Assembly: GCA_900314725.1 (NCBI GenBank)
Contig: OMWJ01000008.1
Location: 1 to 64,000, forward strand
Length of the DNA: 64,000 bases
Direction: 5' to 3'
From: an uncultured Bacteroidales bacterium
GTDB taxonomy: Bacteria > Bacteroidota > Bacteroidia > Bacteroidales > P3
Every line of letters begins with the position of its first letter. Within the stretch, counting starts at the first letter, position 1. The position numbers were made by a program, and so were the translations under genes. Shown one piece after another: positions 37,948 to 45,079 of the stretch. Under the pieces are notes generated by a model. The model was given only the letters and a program-made list of their open reading frames with translations. It had not been told where the DNA came from and made no database searches.

Positions 37948-38883
37948 ATGTTAATAACTAATAAAATATTGACTAATTTTAATACTAATTCCGCGTCTTT
38001 TGAAAATTTGTATTCATCGCACGATAGTAAGTGCGATTATGCGAAACGTCCATTCAGGACGTTTGACGCTAATGCCAAAGAAAAAGACTATGAGAGTGGT
38101 CTTCATTACTACGGTTCAAGGTACTATTCAAGCGAGTTAAGCATTTGGAATAGCACCGACCCAATGGCAGATAAATACCCTTCACTCACCCCATACAACT
38201 ACTGTGCAAACAACCCAGTAAAACTTATCGATCCAAATGGTGAAGATATAGGAGATTTCTATAATTTGAACGGGAAATATCTAGGAACAGATGGCAAAAA
38301 TGATGGAAAAATTTATGTTGTTGGAGATAAGAAATCTCAAAAAATGATAAGGAATAATACTAAAAATAATTTAATAACATCTACAGAAAATGTTAATATA
38401 TGTTTACAAACAACACGAGCAGAATTATCTGAATCAGTAGACGTCTTTGAACGAACAAAAAGCAATGGAGGAAAGTTTGAAGAATGTTCTGTTATTGACA
38501 ATGCAGATAATATTTACAGAGGAACAACAGGAAGTGGTACTAAAAGAGATGCTACTTCTACATTACCAGATGTGCCTGGTAATGATAATACTTCAATTCA
38601 TAGTCATGTTTTAGAATATTGGACAGAAATAGTCAATGGAAAAGAGGTATATATTTTTGGAAATGCCTCAAGACCAAGTAGTCCAGATGATAATATTATT
38701 GTTAATGATGTTACAACATTTAGGTCTTTCAAAAGAAATATTATTGTAGGTTATGCACCTCCTACGTTTGGAGATGAATACCATCTGAACAATAGAGAAA
38801 GTATGATATATTTCTTTGATAGAAATTCAGACCTAAAGACTTCATTAAGCATAGATACAGCTAAAAAAATATTAAAACGATGA
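37948..38883 (+). CDS. Displaced RHS C-terminal tip 2, JAMM-like candidate toxin
   Basis: I place the start at the ATG at 37948, after the preceding stop; an ATG at 37879 is possible but overlaps that gene by 55 nt. About 40 residues of non-RHS sequence include a stretch encoded by the dispersed hairpin repeats (KRPFRTFDA). The 59-residue core block follows, then a linker shared with tip 1 (YNLNGKYLGTDGKNDGKIY). The tip has SIHSHVL and later PSSPDD, matching the H-S-H...P-S-x-x-D order of JAMM/JAB metallopeptidases, although the spacing is long. It overlaps the next gene as ATGA. It is probably a stored or orphan toxin module. Confidence 0.6.
   Translation: MLITNKILTNFNTNSASFENLYSSHDSKCDYAKRPFRTFDANAKEKDYESGLHYYGSRYYSSELSIWNSTDPMADKYPSLTPYNYCANNPVKLIDPNGEDIGDFYNLNGKYLGTDGKNDGKIYVVGDKKSQKMIRNNTKNNLITSTENVNICLQTTRAELSESVDVFERTKSNGGKFEECSVIDNADNIYRGTTGSGTKRDATSTLPDVPGNDNTSIHSHVLEYWTEIVNGKEVYIFGNASRPSSPDDNIIVNDVTTFRSFKRNIIVGYAPPTFGDEYHLNNRESMIYFFDRNSDLKTSLSIDTAKKILKR
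37994..38040 (+). repeat. 47-bp hairpin repeat, copy B
   Basis: Matches the minus strand of 23089-23135 at 44 of 47 positions, including the hairpin tcgcac and gtgcga. It is read through as the N-terminal part of tip 2. Confidence 0.75.
38041..38070 (+). repeat. 30-bp hairpin repeat at the tip 2 junction
   Basis: Identical to 114-143, 385-414 and 719-748. It abuts the first base of the 177-bp RHS block (38071) and lies directly after the 47-bp repeat. The junction of this cassette is thus built from two dispersed palindromes. Confidence 0.9.
38071..38247 (+). repeat. 177-bp RHS core-end block, copy in tip 2
   Basis: About 155 of 177 bases match the main gene copy (36747-36923) by hand count. 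It is a direct repeat relative to that copy, so recombination between them would replace the main tip with tip 2 and delete about 1.3 kb. Confidence 0.9.
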
Positions 38884-39398
38884 AAAACTTAGTTCTTATA
38901 ATATTTCTATTGTTGTCTGTTGTAAATATACAAGGGCAAAATAAAGAAAGGGAAGATTCTTTAATAGATTATCCGATGATAATATTTATGGATGCTCAAT
39001 TATCTATGAGACATATTATTGGTTTTATAGAATTTGAGGATTCTTTGTATAATAAGAAAATTTCATTTCAATATTATTGTGGTGCAATTAGTATAAAAAA
39101 GAAAGACAGAGAGTATTTACGACAAATTTCTTATAGTTCGGCACATATACATATGGTATTTAAGTATACTTTTTTTACTACAACAAAAATAAAGATACCT
39201 CATATCGAAAAAATATATGATATTCAATTAACATATAATGACTTAATATCTCACCCAGTTATAATGATTATAAATGATAAATATTACGATAAATATTATT
39301 ATGATGTTTATACTGGTCATATTAGCAAGATGATGATTATTGACAATAAAAAAGATAGAAAACTAATGGAAAAGAGCAGAAAAATTATTTCAGAGTAA
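38880..39398 (+). CDS. Small secreted protein, candidate immunity protein of tip 2
   Basis: A 172-residue protein with a signal peptide (NLVLIIFLLLSVVNIQGQ). No known domain is visible; the mature region is rich in Tyr, Ile, Lys and Asp. It overlaps the tip 2 stop as ATGA (38880-38883), the third such pair in this locus. It shares the plan, but no obvious sequence, with the product of 37517-37933. The immunity role is inferred from position. Confidence 0.6.
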   Translation: MKNLVLIIFLLLSVVNIQGQNKEREDSLIDYPMIIFMDAQLSMRHIIGFIEFEDSLYNKKISFQYYCGAISIKKKDREYLRQISYSSAHIHMVFKYTFFTTTKIKIPHIEKIYDIQLTYNDLISHPVIMIINDKYYDKYYYDVYTGHISKMMIIDNKKDRKLMEKSRKIISE

Positions 39399-39451
39399 AA
39401 ATAATTTTTAATAATTTAGTTAAATAATAATATTTTTTTTATAAAACTTTC

Positions 39452-39459
39452 TACTTTTG
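39452..39459 (+). promoter_or_regulatory. -7-like element before RHS tip 3
   Basis: TACTTTTG matches TAnnTTTG but ends only 4 nt before the ATG at 39464. A transcript from it would start at or after that ATG, so the apparent start of tip 3 is doubtful or leaderless. Confidence 0.35.
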
Positions 39460-39463
39460 CAAT

Positions 39464-39883
39464 ATGTTAGCATCTACAAAAATATCATCTCAATTCACGC
39501 AAATTTGCAGTAGTTTTACTGCGAATTTCACCTTATATTTTGATTATTCTTATAATGGGAAAGAGAAAGACTATGAAAGTGGTTTTCATTACTATGGTTC
39601 AAGATATTATTCCAGTGAGATATCTACCTGGCTTTCAACTGACCCAATGGCAGATAAATACCCAAGTTTAACCCCATACAACTATTGTGCAAACAACCCA
39701 GTAAAACTCATTGATCCGAATGGAGAAGAAATAGTAGATGCTGATGGCAACACTATGTACAAAGATGGGAAATGGACAAACTATGCGACTAAAGAAGCAA
39801 AGAAATACAAAGAATTGAAACTGAGACATTTTTCTTTTGATAAAAAAAGAGTTGGTTTTAGGAATTTAAATCTTGGTTTTTAG
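39464..39883 (+). pseudogene. Truncated RHS C-terminal tip 3
   Basis: A remnant of up to 139 residues. After about 30 unrelated residues it has the 59-residue core block, here with STWLSTDP where the other copies have SIWNSTDP. Only about 50 residues of tip follow, and the last 15 or so are encoded by an intergenic repeat element (39839-39883) related to 55917-55990. No immunity-like gene follows. It is most likely the decayed far end of the cassette array. Confidence 0.6.
39554..39730 (+). repeat. 177-bp RHS core-end block, copy in tip 3
   Basis: The most diverged copy, about 151 of 177 bases matching the main gene by hand count. Differences cluster in the middle (the STWLSTDP part), while the stretch coding YPSLTPYNYCANN is almost unchanged. 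Confidence 0.85.
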
Positions 39884-39945
39884 AGTGTAAAGACTTAGTC
39901 TTTTGGGTATAAAGACTTGGTTTTTAGAAACGAAAACGAAGACTT
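39839..39945. repeat. Gene-end hairpin repeat element, copy 2
   Basis: Contains gagttggtttt, aatttaaatcttggt, gtgtaaagact, an aaagact/agtcttt hairpin, gggtataaagact and cgaagactttttt. The same words occur in the elements at 2561-2660, 53775-53855 and 55917-56013. It lies between the convergent tip 3 and maf genes and covers the end of the tip 3 frame. It probably ends transcription. Confidence 0.6.
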
Positions 39946-39988
39946 TTTTACTGTTTTGTAATAAATTGGTTGTTAAGACTTTATTGCC

Positions 39989-40573
39989 TTATAAAATCTC
40001 TTTGAGTTTTTGGAAAAGGCTTACGGTTGGTAAGCCCATAACATTATAGAAATCTCCTTCTATCTTTTCTATGCCTATCATTCCTATCCACTCTTGTATG
40101 CCGTATGCTCCTGCCTTGTCCAAAGGTTCGTATTGGTTTACATAATACTCTATTTCTTGAGATGAGAGAGATTTGAAGAAAACATTTGTCTTTTCGTAGA
40201 AGGAAATACTTTTATCCTTTGTCCTTAGGTTGCAACCTGAAACAACGCAATGCTTTCTGCCTGAGAGTTTTTGTAGCATGGTTATAGCTTCTTGTTTGTT
40301 TTGAGGTTTTCCCAATGCCTCATCGTCAAGAAAGACCATAGTATCACTGCTCAGAAGTATCTCTTTTTCTCGGATTTGTTCAGTGTAAGTTCGTCCTTTC
40401 TTCTCTGCAAGAAAGACAGGTATTTCTTCTATTGCAAGGTTATCAGGATAGGATTCTTCTGTCTGAGTCTTCACCACACAAATATTAAACCCCATATCTT
40501 CCAAAAGCCTTTTGCGTCTTGGAGAACGGGAATTGAGAATGATGGTATAGGAGAATAAATCGTTATATAGCAT
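39989..40573 (-). CDS. maf: Maf family nucleotide pyrophosphatase
   Basis: A 194-residue Maf protein, which hydrolyses non-canonical or damaged nucleoside triphosphates, or dTTP and UTP, to monophosphates. It has the nucleotide-binding start LNSRSPRRKRLLEDMGF, then LSSDTMVFLDDEALGKP and the late AGAYGIQEW with GDFYNVMGLP. The start overlaps the end of the UbiA-like gene by 11 nt. Which substrate class it uses cannot be read from sequence alone. Confidence 0.9.
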   Translation of the reverse strand: MLYNDLFSYTIILNSRSPRRKRLLEDMGFNICVVKTQTEESYPDNLAIEEIPVFLAEKKGRTYTEQIREKEILLSSDTMVFLDDEALGKPQNKQEAITMLQKLSGRKHCVVSGCNLRTKDKSISFYEKTNVFFKSLSSQEIEYYVNQYEPLDKAGAYGIQEWIGMIGIEKIEGDFYNVMGLPTVSLFQKLKEIL

Positions 40574-41510
40574 CTATTGTGAAAAGATTTTGAGAATAGA
40601 AGATAGTGAAAAGCAAAGAAATGTAAATCATTCCAAGTAATTGGTAGAGCATAATGACTTCCTCAGTGCGTTTTGCTGAAAGGAGTTTATATATATAGTA
40701 TATGAAAGGAACAATATTAGTCAAAGACAAGATGACTATGTGGATTATCTCCATATAGTCCGCCATCCTATAAAGGAAATAAGCGTTGAAAAGCATGAAC
40801 ACCAGAGAGCAGACAACAAGGACTTTGTTGGTTAGTTTTTCTCCGTGTCTTACAGCGAAAGTCATAAAACCATCTTTCTTGTTTTGTTCTATATTGGCAA
40901 CATCGGCGGTAAGGTCGCGGATAAAGGTAAGCAGGAAGACAAAGCCGGCGAAGAATGCAAACAGTTTGAAGAATGTAAGCCATGCAGAGGTAGGTATCTG
41001 TATAAGTATCTCGCTTTGGTAGTGGGTGAAGGCAAAGAACTCCAATAGGAAAGGCATGAAAGCAAGCAACGAAAACAGAAGTGCTATGCTGATATTTCCG
41101 ATAAGATCTTGTCTTTTATATTTGTAGGCATAGATATAGGATAGTCCAGCGAAGACCAAGCCTATAGCCCCTATCTGCCACACATGATATTTAAAGGAAA
41201 TGTAACTCAATGCTCCTAAGCCCAAGACGACAAGCACATAGAACAGCCTTAGTTTTTTGATGTTGTCAAGTGTCTCCGTGTTAGCGAGAATATCGGACAT
41301 CTTAGTATCAAAATATGAACAGATAACATTAAATCCAGCCATCAAAAATATAAGAGAGAAAGTGAAGAGTAGGTAATCGCCAGAAGGTATGATAGTCATA
41401 GGGAAATACATTTTGTAAAAAGGTATGGTAAGACAAGCCCTTATCATAAGAGAAAGGACTAATATCAGGGCAAGACTTTGCCAGCCCAAGAGTCTAAGAT
41501 ATTCTTTCAT
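40563..41510 (-). CDS. UbiA-family prenyltransferase-like membrane protein
   Basis: A 315-residue inner-membrane protein with about eight to nine hydrophobic segments. Its place before maf is typical of the Bacteroidota gene often called geranylgeranylglycerol-phosphate geranylgeranyltransferase. The first Asp-rich motif is degenerate: NDxxDxxxD is replaced by CSYFDTKMSD, losing the leading Asn and Asp. The second region, RDLTADVANIEQNKKDG, keeps two Asp but not the usual EGD. Activity on prenyl diphosphates is therefore uncertain. It begins 4 nt from the MORN-repeat gene stop. Confidence 0.7.
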   Translation of the reverse strand: MKEYLRLLGWQSLALILVLSLMIRACLTIPFYKMYFPMTIIPSGDYLLFTFSLIFLMAGFNVICSYFDTKMSDILANTETLDNIKKLRLFYVLVVLGLGALSYISFKYHVWQIGAIGLVFAGLSYIYAYKYKRQDLIGNISIALLFSLLAFMPFLLEFFAFTHYQSEILIQIPTSAWLTFFKLFAFFAGFVFLLTFIRDLTADVANIEQNKKDGFMTFAVRHGEKLTNKVLVVCSLVFMLFNAYFLYRMADYMEIIHIVILSLTNIVPFIYYIYKLLSAKRTEEVIMLYQLLGMIYISLLFTIFYSQNLFTIDAI

Positions 41511-41514
41511 GGTA

Positions 41515-42720
41515 TCAGTACTTTATTTCGTTAATTGTTTTGCCGTTGTTGTCGTAGAACTTCCATGTGCCTGTGCGTTGTCCGTTCTTATATTCACCCT
41601 CAGAGAGTTTCTTGCCGGAGAAAGAGTATTCCACCCATTTTCCATTAGGTTTGCCGTCCAAGAAAGACTGTTCTCTTACCTTGTTGCCACGTTCATCGTA
41701 GAAAATCCATAGTCCTGTTTTGTTGCCAAGAGAATAATAGCCTTGCTCAACTATCTTTCCGTAATAGTATTTCTCCCATCTGCCGTTAAGCTGTCCGTTT
41801 GAGTAGTCGGCTTTTTGGTATATCTCTCCATTTTCAGAGTACAGAGACTCTGTTCCATGCTTCACACCGTCAAGGTAGGAGACAACAGTTTTCTTTGAGC
41901 CGTCGTTGTTAAACATCTCCCACTTGCCGTTCATCTGTCCTTTGGAGAAAGCACCTCTCATTTGTATCTGTCCATCCAAGAAGAAACTCTCCCAGATACC
42001 TTCCTCTTTTCCGTTGATGTAGGAGCCTTTGTGTAGTATGTTACCGTTTTCGTAAAACGTCTGCCACAAGCCTTCACGCTTTCCGTCTCTGTAATCACCG
42101 CTACGCCATTTCTCTCCTGTCTCGTAGTAATAGGTCCATGTGCCGTTTTCTTTATCATTTATGTATGAACCCTCGCTTTCTTTCTTGCCGTTGTCCATAT
42201 AGAAGTACTCCCACTTGCCGTTCTTTTTGCCATGGGAGATAGTTCCGCACATATCTTTGTATCCATTGTCGTACCACCAGGTAGCAAGCCCTTCAAACTC
42301 ATCATCTTTATAAGTTGCTTGAAGTTTTATATTTCCACTTTTATGATACTCTTTGTATTCACCTTCTTTTTTACCGTCAATAACCTGACACGAGTAATAC
42401 AACTGACCGTTGTCGTAATAGGCTTTGTTCTCTCCGTTGCCGGTGAAGGTCTCCTGTTTTTTTAACTTGCCGTTTTTGTAGAACCATTGCCATACTCCTA
42501 TTTTCCAGCCTTTGTCGTTGTACTCACCCTGTCGCTCAATGCTTTTGCCATCGTTGTAGTAGTAAGTCCATTTGCCTGTCTTCAAGGCATCTTTCTTTGT
42601 TTTGTAACCCTCCGTTGCCTTGTTGCTATTTGCCCAATATTCTACATAAGCAACGGTGTCCTGTGCTTTGCACACAAAAGCAAGACAAAGGACGAATATA
42701 CAGCACAGAATTTTTTTCAT
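41515..42720 (-). CDS. Exported MORN-repeat protein
   Basis: A 401-residue protein with a signal peptide (ILCCIFVLCLAFVCKAQ), followed almost entirely by MORN-type repeats (YYNDGKSIERQGEYNDKG, WYDNGYKDM, YENGNILHKGSYINGKEEG and so on; roughly fifteen units of about 23 residues). Such repeats resemble the so-called YwqK-type proteins and form a long beta sheet. Location is predicted as periplasm or outer membrane. It lies in a reverse operon between DUF4270 and UbiA-like genes. The function is unknown; database labels calling such proteins antitoxins are not supported by anything here. Confidence 0.8.
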   Translation of the reverse strand: MKKILCCIFVLCLAFVCKAQDTVAYVEYWANSNKATEGYKTKKDALKTGKWTYYYNDGKSIERQGEYNDKGWKIGVWQWFYKNGKLKKQETFTGNGENKAYYDNGQLYYSCQVIDGKKEGEYKEYHKSGNIKLQATYKDDEFEGLATWWYDNGYKDMCGTISHGKKNGKWEYFYMDNGKKESEGSYINDKENGTWTYYYETGEKWRSGDYRDGKREGLWQTFYENGNILHKGSYINGKEEGIWESFFLDGQIQMRGAFSKGQMNGKWEMFNNDGSKKTVVSYLDGVKHGTESLYSENGEIYQKADYSNGQLNGRWEKYYYGKIVEQGYYSLGNKTGLWIFYDERGNKVREQSFLDGKPNGKWVEYSFSGKKLSEGEYKNGQRTGTWKFYDNNGKTINEIKY

Positions 42721-42726
42721 AGCTTT

Positions 42727-44088
42727 TTATTTGTTTTCTATTTTGGAATAGGTTATGTTAAGTTTTGGTCTTTTTGTTACATCGGAGTAGTTTATGCCGT
42801 TTAATACCACCCTGTTAGCAGTGTTTCTTCTGTTGTAGCCATTATCACTGTTGTTTCTGTCTCTCATAGAAGGAATGATGTATATGGTGGAGTTGTCTCC
42901 GTAGTTACCTCTTACTAAGTTTTGAAGATAGGAAGTCAGTTGCACTCTATAAGCGTTGATAGTGGAGTCATAATATGAGACAGAGTTGAGAGAAGTCGCT
43001 ATTGTCTCATCAGGCAACAGACGTATTTTGCCCTCTTGGTCTATTCTGTAGCACTGAAGAGAAGTAGGGTAGGTGAATTTGTCTCCTGAAACGTCTGCAA
43101 CAGGAAGAATAAGCTCTGCTTTATTGATAATGGAGCCTTTGATAGTATCTCGGTTATACCAGGAGTCAAAGTTTTTTATGTCTAACTGAATTTCGCTCAT
43201 ACCTAAACACGAAAGGTACATATAATCTCCTGTTCCAATTGTGGAAGGTGTTGTGTTTATGGTGTTAAGACTTGAGCCTGAGTAGTCGTAATCAATGTGC
43301 ATGAATCTTTTTCCATTTGTGGTGAAAGGCATCTTGTAGTTGTAGTTAGCACCGCTTGTTGAGTGATAGTAATAGGTTAGACATGACAGGGTAGAAGTCA
43401 TATCCACATATATTATCATTCCATTTGCGTCGGTGGTGGTAGCAGTTATTTTCAAGCCTTTCAAATCAGATTGAAATTCATCATTACTATTATATATTTT
43501 GCTTGATAACCAGTCTCTGAAACTGTCGTTGAGTTTTAATCTAAGATGAGGTAGATAGGTAACAGTGTCGTTTGCAAGATGAACGTTATCGTTGTCCATA
43601 TCCACATTAACGTCTGCCTCAAACAGAACCTCACCTTTTACAGCGAAGGACTCATTGGCGTGGATTGTGTCTTTTAGGTCTTCTGCCAACTCTTCCACTT
43701 TGAAGTGCATAGTCATAGTGCGGACTGTCTTGTCTTTTACAAAAGCTCCGGAATAGAGCAATGACAGCACGACAGAGTCTGCTGTTCCCAAGGAAGAGAA
43801 GTTCTGCCCGGAAGAGGACAAAGATACCTGGGAATAGATACAAGAGGAAATCTTTCCAAAGTTGTTGTCTTTGTAAGAACCCAAAGCATTATACCTTAGT
43901 TTGCTTGTTATTACGGTGTCAGTTTGGAACATCTTGACGTCAAGAGTAACGCCGGTGGAATTATCTCTGAGAATATTGATAGCATCATCATTCTGCACAA
44001 GAGATAAACCTAAACGCTCGTCTTCATTTACACAAGAGGCGAAAAAAAGCAGAGCAACGACACATAATATTAAGTGTATTCTTTTCAT
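42727..44088 (-). CDS. DUF4270 family lipoprotein
   Basis: A 453-residue predicted lipoprotein with a signal peptide and a lipobox-like ending FFASCVNEDERLG. The family features are the early NALGSYKDNNFGKISSCIYS region and a late YNRRNTANRVVLNGI then RPKLNITYSK. DUF4270 proteins are specific to Bacteroidota and have been linked to the cell surface. Its start overlaps the stop of the GT5-like gene by one base (TAATG), the standard neighbourhood in this phylum. Confidence 0.85.
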   Translation of the reverse strand: MKRIHLILCVVALLFFASCVNEDERLGLSLVQNDDAINILRDNSTGVTLDVKMFQTDTVITSKLRYNALGSYKDNNFGKISSCIYSQVSLSSSGQNFSSLGTADSVVLSLLYSGAFVKDKTVRTMTMHFKVEELAEDLKDTIHANESFAVKGEVLFEADVNVDMDNDNVHLANDTVTYLPHLRLKLNDSFRDWLSSKIYNSNDEFQSDLKGLKITATTTDANGMIIYVDMTSTLSCLTYYYHSTSGANYNYKMPFTTNGKRFMHIDYDYSGSSLNTINTTPSTIGTGDYMYLSCLGMSEIQLDIKNFDSWYNRDTIKGSIINKAELILPVADVSGDKFTYPTSLQCYRIDQEGKIRLLPDETIATSLNSVSYYDSTINAYRVQLTSYLQNLVRGNYGDNSTIYIIPSMRDRNNSDNGYNRRNTANRVVLNGINYSDVTKRPKLNITYSKIENK

Positions 44089-44912
44089 TAGTCTTCTTCT
44101 ATTTCTATGATTGAATCGTAATATTCATTGATCTTTTCACAAAACTCTTTGTTGTCTGGAGTATATTCCACGATATCTTTGTTGTTTTGTTTTGCAAAGT
44201 CGATAAGTTCTGGATTTACTTTGTCGGAGGCAAGTATTACGGCATCGCTGTAGTTGATAGCCGCTTTCATGATGTTCAGATAGGTAGGTTCTTTGTAGAA
44301 TCGCCAGTCTTTTTGCGTGCCGCCGTCCGCTTTCATCTTTTTAGCCATATTGGTGGCTAACATTTCGCCGAAATCATCATTGTATAAGGTCAATGCAAGT
44401 TTGCTCTCCATAAAGAAAGGATTGTTCCTGAACTCTGTGCGTTTTACATAGAAAGGAACGAGCATGGAAAACCAGCCAGAACAATGAATGATGTCAGGTT
44501 TCCAGGCAAGTTTTTTTATAGTCTCTAAGACACCTCTTGTGAAGAACATCATTCTTTCGTCGTTGTCTTGTATTAAAGAACCGTTAGAATCTGTTACATC
44601 TAATTTTTCTGTGAAATAGTCTTCGTTGTCTATGAAATATATCTGCATTCTGACAGCTGGAATAGAAGCAACTTTGATGATTAAAGGGTGATCTTGATTA
44701 TCTATGACAATATTTAATCCCGAAAGACGTATAACTTCGTGCAATTGATTTCTTCTCTCATTTACGTTGCCAAAACGAGGCATAAATATCCTTATTTCTT
44801 TGCCATGTTCTTGTGTATATTGAGGCAACTCTTTGTCTAAAAAGGCCAAAGGAGAAGTGTTTAAATAAGGGTCTATCTCTTGTGAGACAAACAATACTTT
44901 TGGTTTATTCAT
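44088..44912 (-). CDS. Short glycogen/starch synthase-like protein (GT5 N-terminal domain)
   Basis: A 274-residue protein that matches only the N-terminal domain of glycogen synthase (start KPKVLFVSQEIDPYL, then EIRIFMPRFGNVNERR and DIIHCSGWFSMLVP). The C-terminal nucleotide-sugar-binding half is absent. The same short form next to DUF4270 is widespread in Bacteroidota, so this is not a local truncation. It retains the domain shape but probably not normal ADP-glucose-dependent activity. First gene of the five-gene reverse operon ending in maf. Confidence 0.75.
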   Translation of the reverse strand: MNKPKVLFVSQEIDPYLNTSPLAFLDKELPQYTQEHGKEIRIFMPRFGNVNERRNQLHEVIRLSGLNIVIDNQDHPLIIKVASIPAVRMQIYFIDNEDYFTEKLDVTDSNGSLIQDNDERMMFFTRGVLETIKKLAWKPDIIHCSGWFSMLVPFYVKRTEFRNNPFFMESKLALTLYNDDFGEMLATNMAKKMKADGGTQKDWRFYKEPTYLNIMKAAINYSDAVILASDKVNPELIDFAKQNNKDIVEYTPDNKEFCEKINEYYDSIIEIEED

Positions 44913-44942
44913 GTGTTAAAAGTGTATAATATATTTCTATTG

Positions 44943-44950
44943 CAAAATTA
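44943..44950 (-). promoter_or_regulatory. -7 promoter element of the GT5-DUF4270-MORN-UbiA-Maf operon
   Basis: The minus strand reads TAATTTTG, 30 nt before the ATG at 44912. A forward promoter for the next gene lies about 100 nt away, so the two operons are divergent. Confidence 0.55.
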
Positions 44951-45033
44951 CAATTTTTTCTTGGTATAAAAGATTTTATGAGGAAAAAATCTTGCTAAGA
45001 GTGTGTTTTTCTATTTTTTATTTGTCAATAAAG

Positions 45034-45063
45034 TTTGTATTAATATTTTTTTGTGTAAATTTG
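45034..45063 (+). promoter_or_regulatory. Promoter of the T9SS/FN3 gene
   Basis: TTTG at 45034-45037 and TAAATTTG at 45056-45063 are 18 nt apart and fit the Bacteroidota -33/-7 pattern, 16 nt before the ATG. Confidence 0.65.
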
Positions 45064-45079
45064 CACGTAATTTTTAATA

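Noticed and set aside
41515..42720. Labelling the MORN-repeat protein an antitoxin
   Set aside because: The label comes from distant annotations of YwqK-like proteins; this one is exported, has no toxin partner and lies in a housekeeping operon.
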